Source: Thermoprotei archaeon (lineage in GTDB: Archaea > Thermoproteota > Thermoprotei_A > Sulfolobales > Desulfurococcaceae). From it: a stretch of 11,077 nucleotides of DNA. Both the position numbers and the translations under genes were made by a program. The DNA lies in the NCBI GenBank assembly GCA_003661825.1, contig QMWW01000021.1:1-11077 (forward strand), given 5' to 3'. Of the stretch, positions 1 through 6,923 are shown piece after piece. Numbering within the stretch: position 1 is the first letter of the stretch; each line of letters begins with the position of its first letter. The notes under the pieces were generated by a model that did no database searches, was not told where the DNA came from, and saw only the letters and a program-made list of their open reading frames with translations.

Positions 1-2138
1 AAGTAGATAAGCTCGCCGAATTCGAAATTCCGCCTGAATACATAAACCTACTAAGGGAAAGAGGAATCACAGAGCTTAATCCTGTTCAGAAACTAGCTGT
101 AAGCAAAGGGGTACTCAGAGGTAAGAACCTAGTAGTATCAACGCCTACAGCTAGTGGTAAAACACTAATAGGTGAACTAGCACTAGTTAAGTCAACATAT
201 AGCGGGGGTATAGGGGTATATCTAGTTCCTTTGCGCGCTCTAGCTTCAGAGAAATATGCCGAGTTTAAAGTACTGGAGAAGCTAGGTCTAAGTATAGGAA
301 TTTCCACTGGCGACTTCGAATCACCAGCAGAGCATCTTGGCGCGTTCGATCTAGTGATCGCAACATACGAAAGATTCGATAGTATTCTGCGCTTAAAGCC
401 TCGCTGGCTGAACAAAATTAAATGCGTTGTTATAGATGAGCTCCATAACATAAATGATCCGGATAGAGGACCTATAGTAGAGATGATAATTGCGAGGCTA
501 CTATCGAGAAATATACAACTAGTAGGGCTTTCAGCTACCATTGGTAACCCACATATACTGGCTAAATGGATGAAAGCTGAGCTCGTGGATCTGCCATGGA
601 GGCCTGTAAAGCTTATAGAGGGATTTTACGACAAAGCTAGAGGCACTATAGTGTTCAAAGACGGGAGAACAGATAAGATAACGTATAGAATAGGTTCTTC
701 GGCGCTAAATATAGCTGTTCAGAGTGTTCTTAACAATGTACAGGTACTGGTATTTATACACAATAGGAGGAGAACGGAAGAATATGCAGAGAGAGTAGTA
801 GAATATCTTGGTCTATACAAACACTTAGTTAATAGAGACAAGGTATCACTTCTACTTGAAGAGTTAAGAAACTCTCCTTCTAGAATTGAAAGAGAGAAGC
901 TTGGAAAGCTGATAGTTCACGGAGTAGCGTATCATCATGCAGGTCTAAGTAGTATAGCTCGTAGAGTAGTAGAGAGAGGTTTCCGTGATAGAGTGATTCG
1001 TGTAGTTTTTGCAACGCCTACACTAGCGGCTGGTGTTAACCTTCCTGCTAAACGTGTTCTTGTATCGATCAAGAGATATGACCCGGGATCGGGCCGCTAT
1101 AGAAACATACCTGTATTCGAGTATAAGCAAATGGCCGGCAGAGCTGGTAGGCCTCAGTACGACCAAGTTGGAGAAGCTATAATATATGATGCACAGAGTA
1201 GTAGAGAGGCGTGGAAATACATAAACGGATTTCCAGAACCCGTGAGTAGTAAGCTGGGTAGCGAGAGGAGCTTGAGAATATACGTGCTGGCTCTCATCGC
1301 CTCCCATGATGCATACTCTGTAGAATCTCTTATCAAGATATTTAAGAACACTCTCTACTATGAAGTAATGCGTGATACAAGCTTTCTAAGAAACAACATA
1401 CACAGAGTTATACTCGAGCTAGTGGAATGGGGGATGCTAAAGACTGGGCGAGGAGAGCTACACGTTACAGATCTTGGTAGAATAACTGCTATAACATATC
1501 TAGATCCTCTATCTGTACATAGGTATCTCTACAATGTGCCTAGCAAGCCGGGGATACTCTATTATCTCCATAAGATAGCATATACACCAGACTATACGAA
1601 GAGTAGACCCTATATTAGTGATAGAGTACTAGAGGAATATGAGGATGAGGCTCTTATACTAGCTGAAGAAGGAGTTATACCAGGACCTCCAAGTAGCGAT
1701 GCCTATGAATATTACCAGTGGCTTCAGAGCTATGTCCACGCTAGAATGCTTCATGACTGGATAAACGAGGTAAACGAGGATACCATAATCGAGAGATACG
1801 GGATAGGGCCGGGAGATATATACTCTGCTAGAGATACTGCGGCCTGGATTGCGGGTGCTTTATCGCATGTGGAGAGAGTACTAGGTAATAGTGATAGAGC
1901 ACTAGATCTCGAGAAGCTAAGCATTAGGTTAGAACATGGTATTAAAGAAGATGCTCTTGAGCTAGTCAAGCTAGAGGGTGTAGGCCGTATACGTGCGCGG
2001 GTTCTTATATCACACGGTATTAAGAACTTAGAGGATTTAGCGCATACTCCTATTCATGTGCTCGAGAAGCTTCCGGGATTTGGCTCAAAGTTAGCTAGAA
2101 GCATTAAAGAACAGCTCAGAGAGCTCGGATATATATAG
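1..2138 (+). CDS. hel308: ATP-dependent DNA helicase Hel308 (Hjm/HelS), N-terminus cut by the window edge
   Basis: Ski2-like superfamily 2 helicase that unwinds DNA 3'-5' at stalled replication forks; acts in the cytoplasm in fork repair. The reading frame is open from base 3 with no start, so the gene begins outside; 711 residues are visible against roughly 700-720 for the family, so only a few are missing. Numbering from base 3: Walker A TPTASGKT at 47-54, motif Ia LVPLRALAS just after, DELH Walker B at 145-148 (positions 435-446), SAT at 177-179, motif IV VFIHNRRR, motif V FATPTLAAGVNLPAKRV, motif VI QMAGRAGRP at 376-384. A winged-helix and ratchet domain follow (about 400-640), then a C-terminal helix-hairpin-helix region (about 655-711) with LEGVGRIRARVL and LPGFGSKLA. 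It is followed by a T-rich tract. An internal TTG at 231 is in frame but lies after Walker A, so it is not the start. Very secure identification. Confidence 0.97.
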   Translation, partial: VDKLAEFEIPPEYINLLRERGITELNPVQKLAVSKGVLRGKNLVVSTPTASGKTLIGELALVKSTYSGGIGVYLVPLRALASEKYAEFKVLEKLGLSIGISTGDFESPAEHLGAFDLVIATYERFDSILRLKPRWLNKIKCVVIDELHNINDPDRGPIVEMIIARLLSRNIQLVGLSATIGNPHILAKWMKAELVDLPWRPVKLIEGFYDKARGTIVFKDGRTDKITYRIGSSALNIAVQSVLNNVQVLVFIHNRRRTEEYAERVVEYLGLYKHLVNRDKVSLLLEELRNSPSRIEREKLGKLIVHGVAYHHAGLSSIARRVVERGFRDRVIRVVFATPTLAAGVNLPAKRVLVSIKRYDPGSGRYRNIPVFEYKQMAGRAGRPQYDQVGEAIIYDAQSSREAWKYINGFPEPVSSKLGSERSLRIYVLALIASHDAYSVESLIKIFKNTLYYEVMRDTSFLRNNIHRVILELVEWGMLKTGRGELHVTDLGRITAITYLDPLSVHRYLYNVPSKPGILYYLHKIAYTPDYTKSRPYISDRVLEEYEDEALILAEEGVIPGPPSSDAYEYYQWLQSYVHARMLHDWINEVNEDTIIERYGIGPGDIYSARDTAAWIAGALSHVERVLGNSDRALDLEKLSIRLEHGIKEDALELVKLEGVGRIRARVLISHGIKNLEDLAHTPIHVLEKLPGFGSKLARSIKEQLRELGYI

Positions 2139-2144
2139 ATCGCC

Positions 2145-2164
2145 TTTTATTTTGTTTTCCTTTG
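2145..2164 (+). terminator. T-rich transcription terminator after hel308
   Basis: A run of four T-tracts broken by single A, G and CC (ttttattttgttttccttt) begins 7 nt after the hel308 stop. Archaeal RNA polymerase terminates at such T-rich stretches without a hairpin. A TATA box for the next gene lies about 11 nt further on, supporting a transcript boundary here. Confidence 0.6.
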
Positions 2165-2174
2165 TAGGAGAGAA

Positions 2175-2182
2175 CTATATAA
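2175..2182 (+). promoter_or_regulatory. TATA box for the TM-helix-repeat membrane protein gene
   Basis: ctatataa preceded by purine-rich gagagaa (a possible BRE). Archaeal initiation about 25-30 nt downstream would put the RNA start near 2205, giving a leader of about 16 nt before the GTG at 2221. A second AT-rich element, attataat at 2196-2203, is too close to the GTG to serve it. Confidence 0.5.
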
Positions 2183-2220
2183 CCTCGTCATAGACATTAT
2201 AATAGCCTACAAAGCACTAG

Positions 2221-3603
2221 GTGAACCTGGTTTTGACTACAGTATGGGATAAGATATCTGAATCTTTTACAGCGGCTATTTCGCAGATAGTTGAGTATTT
2301 GCCTAAAATACTTGGTGCAACAGTCATAGTTCTCATAGGGTACCTAGTCGGCTTGATGGTCAGGAAGGTAGTAAACATAGTTGTAAACACTTTGCTCCAA
2401 AAACCCTTAGAGAAGACAAGGCTGGGCAAAGCTTTAAGGGAAGCAGGAGTTGATCTAGGCTCTCTCGTAGGCAACTTAGTAATGGCTCTTATAATACTGA
2501 TAGCTCTTATCGCGTCTGTGGATGTACTATCGCTGACTGGCTATACTGGTGAGCTGGTATCGACCGTTGTCATAATTATATTTAACATAATAGCTGGTAT
2601 AACTATCCTAGCTATAGGAATACCGCTCGTGGTTCTTGTGGCTGAATTTATCTCGTCTTTTCTACTGGGCCCTTTTAAGGAAAGACATGAACTTGGTGTA
2701 GCATTAGTATATGACATAACAATTCTTGTTCTCTCAGTCTTCGTTATAGCGCTTGCTGTAAAAGTCATGTTTGGGTATTCTCAATTGCTTGATTACCTCG
2801 TTGCATATGCTCCTGGCTTCATTGGTGCAGCGATAATATTATTCATAGGATATATACTGGGCGATGCGATCGGTAGGGTAGTTAATAGAATAGTTAGAGG
2901 AGTAGTAGCTAAGCCTTTGGAAACGACTGATATTGGCAAAAGTATACACAAGGCCCAAGTTGATCTACCTGGCCTAATCGGAGGCCTAACTAAAGCGTTC
3001 ATAATAGTAGTGGCTGTTGTAGCTTCTGTAGAGCTTCTCAACATTGGTGGATTAACTGGCGGCTTAGCCTATCAGGTAGCACTATATCTCCCGAAGCTCG
3101 TTGGAGGAATTGCTATACTTACGCTTGGCCTTGTTCTCAGCATTATACTAGCCAGATATATTGGAGGGTTCATTAGAATGCTCTTTAGAGAGAAATATAA
3201 GTCACTAGCTGACGTTGCCGAAAACCTTATTATGCTTGGCCTGATCTCCGTGGTTATAACCATTGCACTGAATACAATGGGATTGCAGGGAGACTTAGTG
3301 TACCCACTAATACTCGGTACTATAGTCATAGTAGCTGGTATATTTATAGCCGAAGTGATCGGTGAGTTAATTAGAGAGGCTCACCCAACTTACAAGAGGC
3401 TTGTTCCATTCGTTGAAACAATAATAATACTAGTGTTCGTGATCATAGGCGTTAGTGCTATATTCTCCCAATTCGCAGGCGTGTTAAACGTACTATCTAT
3501 GCTTAGCATTGGGCTGAGTATAGCTTTTGCCGTAGCTTTAATCCCAGTAGTATTCCACTATGCTAGAGTGGCGTGGTGTGAAGCGGAGGGATCTAGTGAA
3601 TAA
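2221..3603 (+). CDS. Polytopic membrane protein made of repeated MscS-type conserved TM helices (PF05552-like)
   Basis: 460-residue integral membrane protein, nearly all hydrophobic helices. A unit of the form P-x2-hydrophobic-G-x2-hydrophobic5-G-x4-hydrophobic5 recurs near residues 27-60, 116-148, 197-230, 289-318 and 359-384. Residues 26-148 and 196-318 align at a constant offset of 170 without gaps, sharing VVASV/LIASV, KPLE-T-x2-GK and VDL-x2-L-x-G, so the protein arose by an internal duplication plus one extra unit. This repeat is the 'conserved TM helix' found next to MscS channels and in CmpX-like proteins. The MscS pore and beta domains are not visible. Likely role is a channel-like or membrane-tension-related protein; function is inferred. 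The GTG start has no clear Shine-Dalgarno; a TATA box lies 39 nt upstream. It is followed by a short T-tract near 3611. It is probably monocistronic. Confidence 0.8.
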   Translation: MNLVLTTVWDKISESFTAAISQIVEYLPKILGATVIVLIGYLVGLMVRKVVNIVVNTLLQKPLEKTRLGKALREAGVDLGSLVGNLVMALIILIALIASVDVLSLTGYTGELVSTVVIIIFNIIAGITILAIGIPLVVLVAEFISSFLLGPFKERHELGVALVYDITILVLSVFVIALAVKVMFGYSQLLDYLVAYAPGFIGAAIILFIGYILGDAIGRVVNRIVRGVVAKPLETTDIGKSIHKAQVDLPGLIGGLTKAFIIVVAVVASVELLNIGGLTGGLAYQVALYLPKLVGGIAILTLGLVLSIILARYIGGFIRMLFREKYKSLADVAENLIMLGLISVVITIALNTMGLQGDLVYPLILGTIVIVAGIFIAEVIGELIREAHPTYKRLVPFVETIIILVFVIIGVSAIFSQFAGVLNVLSMLSIGLSIAFAVALIPVVFHYARVAWCEAEGSSE

Positions 3604-3608
3604 CTACA

Positions 3609-3617
3609 ATGTTTTTA
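3609..3617 (+). terminator. Short T-tract after the membrane protein gene
   Basis: atgttttta, 6 nt after the stop codon, is a possible T-rich archaeal terminator. The same stretch (tttttagc, 3612-3619) sits exactly 30 nt before the next ATG and could act as a weak TATA element for it, so the site may serve both purposes. Confidence 0.3.
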
Positions 3618-3641
3618 GCCGTCTAAATCATCTAGTAGCGT

Positions 3642-5216
3642 ATGAGTGTCGAAAGAATGGGTATTAACAGAGTAGCTATAATTGATGGCTATACAGATGA
3701 ACCAGCAGGCCTAGGAGTGCCGCCTTACATCAATGTCTACCCGCGGCTAATAGCTGGGTCTCTATGGCTTGCAGATAAGTCGATTGAAGTGTTCTACTGG
3801 ACTATAGATGAGATACGACGAAATCTTAGCTATTTTATCGAAAAAGCTAGGACTTGTGACATCGTAGTATTCATTGTAGGACCCGAAGTACCTGGTAGGT
3901 ACATTGGAGGGATCCCAATATCTTATAGGGAGCTTGAGCATCTAACCTATCTAACGCGTCAGTCTACAAGGATACTGGTCGGGCCGGCGGCGCGTTACGG
4001 TCTTGGCATGGGAGGAGGAACTATAGCTGTCGATAGAACTAAGTTAAAGATGTTGTTCGATGAAGTAGTGACAGGCGATCCAGAGCTATTCTTCTATGAA
4101 GTAGCAATTAATGGCTTGGAGAAAACTGAACCTTGTAGGCTGAGGGGAAATTACGACTTAGCTAATATAGCCTTCCTCAAGGGCTCGCGTATTATCCTAC
4201 AGCATCCAAACTATGGTTGGAACTTAGTGGTAGAGATAGAGACTTATCGCGGATGTCCTAGATGGATTACTGGCGGTTGTAGTTTCTGTATAGAGCCATG
4301 CTACGGTAGACCTATTATGAGGAAGCCGGAGGATATTGTTAGGGAAGTAGAGGCTCTGTATCGCGTGGGGGCTAGGCATTTTAGGATCGGTAGGCAGCCC
4401 GATATACTAGCTTATATGTCGCAGGAAATAGGGGAGAAGGAATTCCCTAGGCCGAATCCTTACATGCTTAAGCGGTTATTTCATGGTATAAGATCCGTAG
4501 CCCCGGGCCTAAGGATCTTGCACATAGATAATGTTAATCCCGGGACTATAGCGTATAATCCTAGAGAATCCGTGGAAGCGTTAAAGACTATAGTTAAGTA
4601 TCATAGCCCTGGAGACGTAGCAGCTCTTGGTATAGAGACCTTTGACGAGAAAGTAGTGAAGGCTAATAACCTCAAGGTATATCCCGATGAAGCCCTCGAG
4701 GCTATTAGGATAATAAACAAAATAGGTTCTAGTAGGGGCTGGTCCGGATTACCTCATTTACTTCCAGGTATAAATCTCCTATACGGACTACCAGGTGAAA
4801 CCCGTGAAACGTATTACGTTAACATTGAGTACCTTAAGAAAATTCTTGAAGAAAAATTAATGATTAGGAGAGTGAATGTTAGAAAGGTATCGGTTCTTGA
4901 AGGTACTCCTCTCTGGTTATATAGGAGTAAAGTACGATCCCTGATCAGAAAGTACGACAGTCTGTATCGATGGTATAGAATCCGTGTAATGAAAGAGTTT
5001 GACAGAAAGATGCTTAGAAGAATAGTTCCTCCCGGTACTATTATTCGGTACCTCTACCTAGAGAAACACTACGCAGGATACACTATAGCTAGGCAGCCGG
5101 CAAGCTACCCTATCACCGTGAAGATACACGGTATTTACTCGTTGAAGAAAGTAGTTGATATTAGAGTGAGATCTACTGCTTCTAAGAGTGTAGTAGGCTC
5201 AATAATAGCTAGTTGA
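3642..5216 (+). CDS. Radical SAM protein of the COG1031 type, C-terminal HhH apparently absent
   Basis: 524 residues. The N-terminal part (about 8-150) contains a Rossmann-like region (VAIIDGYTDEP, CDIVVFIVGPEVPG, ILVGPAARYGLGMGGG). The radical SAM core follows at about 195-425, with Cys205, Cys213 and Cys216 arranged C-x7-C-x2-C (GCPRWITGGCSFC) and an extra Cys220; this spacing differs from the usual C-x3-C-x2-C. LGIETFDE (329-336) and LLYGLPGETRETY (379-391) are typical core strands. The C-terminal segment (463-500) has PPGTIIRYLYLEKH and RQPASYPI. Archaeal COG1031 proteins are described as ending in a helix-hairpin-helix; here the chain stops near 524 with no GxG hairpin. Expected cofactors are a [4Fe-4S] cluster and SAM; the substrate is unknown, perhaps a nucleic acid. 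The ATG at 3642 fits a leaderless message; ATG at 3657 is an alternative start. Confidence 0.85.
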   Translation: MSVERMGINRVAIIDGYTDEPAGLGVPPYINVYPRLIAGSLWLADKSIEVFYWTIDEIRRNLSYFIEKARTCDIVVFIVGPEVPGRYIGGIPISYRELEHLTYLTRQSTRILVGPAARYGLGMGGGTIAVDRTKLKMLFDEVVTGDPELFFYEVAINGLEKTEPCRLRGNYDLANIAFLKGSRIILQHPNYGWNLVVEIETYRGCPRWITGGCSFCIEPCYGRPIMRKPEDIVREVEALYRVGARHFRIGRQPDILAYMSQEIGEKEFPRPNPYMLKRLFHGIRSVAPGLRILHIDNVNPGTIAYNPRESVEALKTIVKYHSPGDVAALGIETFDEKVVKANNLKVYPDEALEAIRIINKIGSSRGWSGLPHLLPGINLLYGLPGETRETYYVNIEYLKKILEEKLMIRRVNVRKVSVLEGTPLWLYRSKVRSLIRKYDSLYRWYRIRVMKEFDRKMLRRIVPPGTIIRYLYLEKHYAGYTIARQPASYPITVKIHGIYSLKKVVDIRVRSTASKSVVGSIIAS

Positions 5217-5226
5217 GCACTCGTAG

Positions 5227-5265
5227 AATTAAAACCGTTCTTTTCACATACTATTGCTAGGTGAG
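5227..5265 (+). promoter_or_regulatory. TATA box and Shine-Dalgarno of the macro-domain gene
   Basis: aattaaaa at 5227-5234 predicts an RNA start near 5257. The short leader then carries GGTGAG at 5260-5265, complementary to the archaeal 16S 3' end, 5 nt before GTG 5271. This pairing decides the GTG start. The T-rich gttcttttc at 5237-5245 in between may end the upstream transcript. Confidence 0.6.
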
Positions 5266-5270
5266 AACCC

Positions 5271-5813
5271 GTGGTTACAGTTGTCTGTGAATATGAAGCG
5301 AACAACATAGTACTACTGGGCTTAGTCTGTAGCATAGTAGAGCTTGAAGTAGACGCTATAGTCAATCCAGCTAATAGCTACATGATAATGGGTGGTGGTC
5401 TAGCTGGAGTACTTAAAAGCAAGGGCGGTAAGGTAGTCGAAGATGAAGCACGTAGGTATGCCCCAGTACCCATAGGTAAGGCAGTCGCCACAACAGCCGG
5501 ATCCCTGCCAGCAAAGTACATTATCCACTCCCCAACAATGACTAAACCAGCTGGATACACAAGCCCGGAGTACGTATACAAAGCTACGCGTGCAGCACTA
5601 AAGTGTGCTTCTGAGAAAGGAGTGACCAGTATAGCTATCCCTGGAATGGGGACAGGAGTAGGAGGCTTAAATCCTTGCACAGCGGTAAGAGAAATGTTAA
5701 AAGCTATCATTGAGTACCTTAAAAACCCAGGTAGTATTAAGAAAATAATAGTGGTTGATATAAAAGAGGAAGTACCCAGATGCTTCTGCGAAGAAATTAA
5801 GAAGCTACTTTGA
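5271..5813 (+). CDS. Macro-domain protein (ADP-ribose binding, possible de-ADP-ribosylating enzyme)
   Basis: 180 residues forming a single macro domain. Visible signatures are VDAIVNPAN (27-35), the GGGLAG loop (41-46), the strand YIIHSPTMT (83-91) and the phosphate-binding loop IPGMGTGVGG (123-132). Macro domains of this class bind ADP-ribose and related NAD metabolites, and some hydrolyse ADP-ribosyl groups or O-acetyl-ADP-ribose. The Asn of NPAN and the glycine loops used for the ribose and diphosphate are present, so binding is likely; catalysis is inferred. The length is normal for a stand-alone domain. Unusually Cys-containing C-terminus (PRCFCEEIKK, 169-178). The GTG start is preceded by a strong GGTGAG. 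It lies 36 nt upstream of the MoaD-like gene on the same strand, but that gene has its own TATA element. Confidence 0.93.
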   Translation: MVTVVCEYEANNIVLLGLVCSIVELEVDAIVNPANSYMIMGGGLAGVLKSKGGKVVEDEARRYAPVPIGKAVATTAGSLPAKYIIHSPTMTKPAGYTSPEYVYKATRAALKCASEKGVTSIAIPGMGTGVGGLNPCTAVREMLKAIIEYLKNPGSIKKIIVVDIKEEVPRCFCEEIKKLL

Positions 5814-5820
5814 TAAAGCA

Positions 5821-5828
5821 GAAATATT
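5821..5828 (+). promoter_or_regulatory. TATA box of the MoaD-like gene (leaderless)
   Basis: gaaatatt lies 22-29 nt upstream of TTG 5850, the distance at which RNA would start on the initiation codon itself. No Shine-Dalgarno is visible before the TTG, which agrees with leaderless translation. Confidence 0.5.
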
Positions 5829-5849
5829 CGGAACCATAGGGTTTAGGCT

Positions 5850-6116
5850 TTGAAAGTCAGAGTCAAGTACTTGATGTGGCTACGCGATCTAGTGGGAGTA
5901 GACGGGGAGGAAATAAACCTAGATCGCCCTATGCCCGTAATCGAACTAATAGATATTATTGCCAAGAGGCATCCCAAACTCAAGAAACATATAGATAGAG
6001 GTTTCAGTAGCGATAACCCCATAATAGTCCTAATTAACGGTACTGGAGCAGCTCCTAGACGTTCTCTCAGAGACGGTGATGAAGTATTGTTTATACCATC
6101 TGTTTCCGGAGGATGA
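5850..6116 (+). CDS. MoaD/ThiS-family beta-grasp protein ending in Gly-Gly (MoaD or SAMP-like)
   Basis: 88 residues with the ubiquitin-like beta-grasp pattern: MKVRVKYLMWLRDLVG, IELIDIIAKRHPKL, PIIVLINGT, then LRDGDEVLFIPSVSGG. The C-terminal diglycine, where an E1-like enzyme (MoeB/UbaA type) adenylates and thiolates the carrier, is intact and is followed directly by the TGA. Such proteins either carry sulfur for molybdopterin or tRNA thiolation or are conjugated to proteins as archaeal SAMPs. The length and the FIPSVSGG ending fit MoaD best, but the two roles cannot be separated by sequence, and no MoaE, MoaA or E1 gene is in the window. The TTG start is set by the TATA box at leaderless distance and by the family's usual N-terminus. 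Confidence 0.9.
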   Translation: MKVRVKYLMWLRDLVGVDGEEINLDRPMPVIELIDIIAKRHPKLKKHIDRGFSSDNPIIVLINGTGAAPRRSLRDGDEVLFIPSVSGG

Positions 6117-6138
6117 ATAGGATAGGGTTATACCACTA

Positions 6139-6705
6139 ATGGTTCAAGTAGTAGATAACTACCATAACGAGGGAGTAGACCTAGTATACGAATATATGGG
6201 TTGGTTACAAGGATATTATGCCGAATACTGTATCCAACGGGGAATTTGTAAACAGCTCTCCATAATAGATAGTGGAAGAGTTATCGGAGTCTTGCTCTAC
6301 TATGCTTTTGCTGATTACGTAGTTATATACTATGTGATAGTGGAGAGAGGGCATAGAGGCAAGGGTTACGGTAAAGCTCTTATCTCCATGCTAGAGAAAC
6401 AGTATACAGCAAAAACCCTATTTATGGCATCAACTAGTAGCACTAATACTCACGCTGTTGGACTCTTTAAATCACTTAACTACACTATACTCAGCAGAGA
6501 AGAAATAGTAGGAAGATACGGTTATAGTCTACTGGATTTATTGACAAAGCTTATGTGTAGCTACGAAGACGACGTATACATGTTTAAAGCCCTAGGTGGT
6601 GCTTATTCTTTAACTATGCTAAGAAAACTCAGAAACTATAGTCAAGGTATAATCGAGCTATGGCACAACATATGTTATAAGCCCTGGATAGATCTCTTTA
6701 AGTGA
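6139..6705 (+). CDS. GNAT-family N-acetyltransferase
   Basis: 188 residues. The acetyl-CoA-binding motif A is clear: VIYYVIVERGHRGKGYGKAL (62-81), with R73-G-K-G-Y-G78 matching R/Q-x-x-G-x-G/A. Motif B follows as STNTHAVGLFKSLNY (101-115). The N-terminal part has YEYMGWLQGYYAEY and a strand DSGRVIGVLLYYAF. After the core there is an unusual 65-residue C-terminal stretch (about 124-188) rich in Leu, Tyr and Lys that I do not recognise. It probably acetylates an amine of a protein or small molecule; the substrate cannot be told. It starts 22 nt after the MoaD-like gene with no TATA box of its own, so the two are probably co-transcribed. Confidence 0.85.
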   Translation: MVQVVDNYHNEGVDLVYEYMGWLQGYYAEYCIQRGICKQLSIIDSGRVIGVLLYYAFADYVVIYYVIVERGHRGKGYGKALISMLEKQYTAKTLFMASTSSTNTHAVGLFKSLNYTILSREEIVGRYGYSLLDLLTKLMCSYEDDVYMFKALGGAYSLTMLRKLRNYSQGIIELWHNICYKPWIDLFK

Positions 6706-6730
6706 AAATATGGTGCATACTCTAGAAATA

Positions 6731-6738
6731 ATTTAAAT
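6731..6738 (+). promoter_or_regulatory. TATA box of the tRNA-Thr gene
   Basis: atttaaat, placed so that transcription would start near 6761, 8 nt before the mature 5' end of the tRNA. This is a usual arrangement for archaeal tRNA genes. Confidence 0.55.
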
Positions 6739-6768
6739 CCCTGCTTAACATCTCTATGTTTAATAGAA

Positions 6769-6882
6769 GCCGCCGTAGCTCAGCCGGGTAGAGCGCCGGC
6801 CTTGTAAGCCTCATCTATCTAAGCAAGGCCCGTAAAATGCCGAGAAAGCCGGTGGTCGCGGGTTCAAATCCCGCCGGCGGCT
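6769..6882 (+). tRNA. tRNA-Thr(UGU) with a 40-nt intron
   Basis: Complete cloverleaf. The acceptor stem GCCGCCG (6769-6775) pairs with CGGCGGC (6875-6881). D arm is GCTC/GAGC (6778-6781 with 6791-6794). The anticodon stem CCGGC (6796-6800) pairs with GCCGG (6848-6852). The anticodon loop is C-U-U-G-U-A before the intron, with anticodon TGT at 6803-6805, reading ACA Thr codons. T arm GCGGG/CCCGC (6858-6862 with 6870-6874) encloses TTCAAAT. The discriminator at 6882 is T, the usual archaeal tRNA-Thr U73, and CCA is not encoded. Nearly all stem pairs are G-C, as expected in a hyperthermophile. It lies between the convergent GNAT and radical SAM genes. Confidence 0.96.
6807..6846 (+). other. Archaeal tRNA intron (after position 37) with canonical BHB splice motif
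   Basis: The intron sits between tRNA positions 37 (6806) and 38 (6847). The bulge-helix-bulge fits exactly. Positions 32-35 (CUUG, 6801-6804) pair with CGAG (6841-6844) as a 4-bp helix including one U-G pair. The two 3-nt bulges are U-A^A (6805-6807) and A-A^A (6845-6847), each cut after its second base by the splicing endonuclease. Inside, CAAGGCC (6824-6830) is also perfectly complementary to exon GGCCUUG (6798-6804), a competing fold. Confidence 0.9.
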
Positions 6883-6923
6883 TTCCTCTACTCAGCTGTT
6901 CTACAGTATTATCGGCTTTGAAG

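Noticed and set aside
231..2138. Hel308 starting at the in-frame TTG 231
   Set aside because: The upstream codons 3-230 encode the Q-region and Walker A of the same protein without a stop, so the gene begins before the window.
6807..6846. Second anticodon-like loop (GGC-ccgtaaaat-GCC) in the tRNA intron suggesting a hidden or permuted tRNA
   Set aside because: Only three stem pairs, no second set of D or T arms, and the canonical exon arrangement already folds completely.
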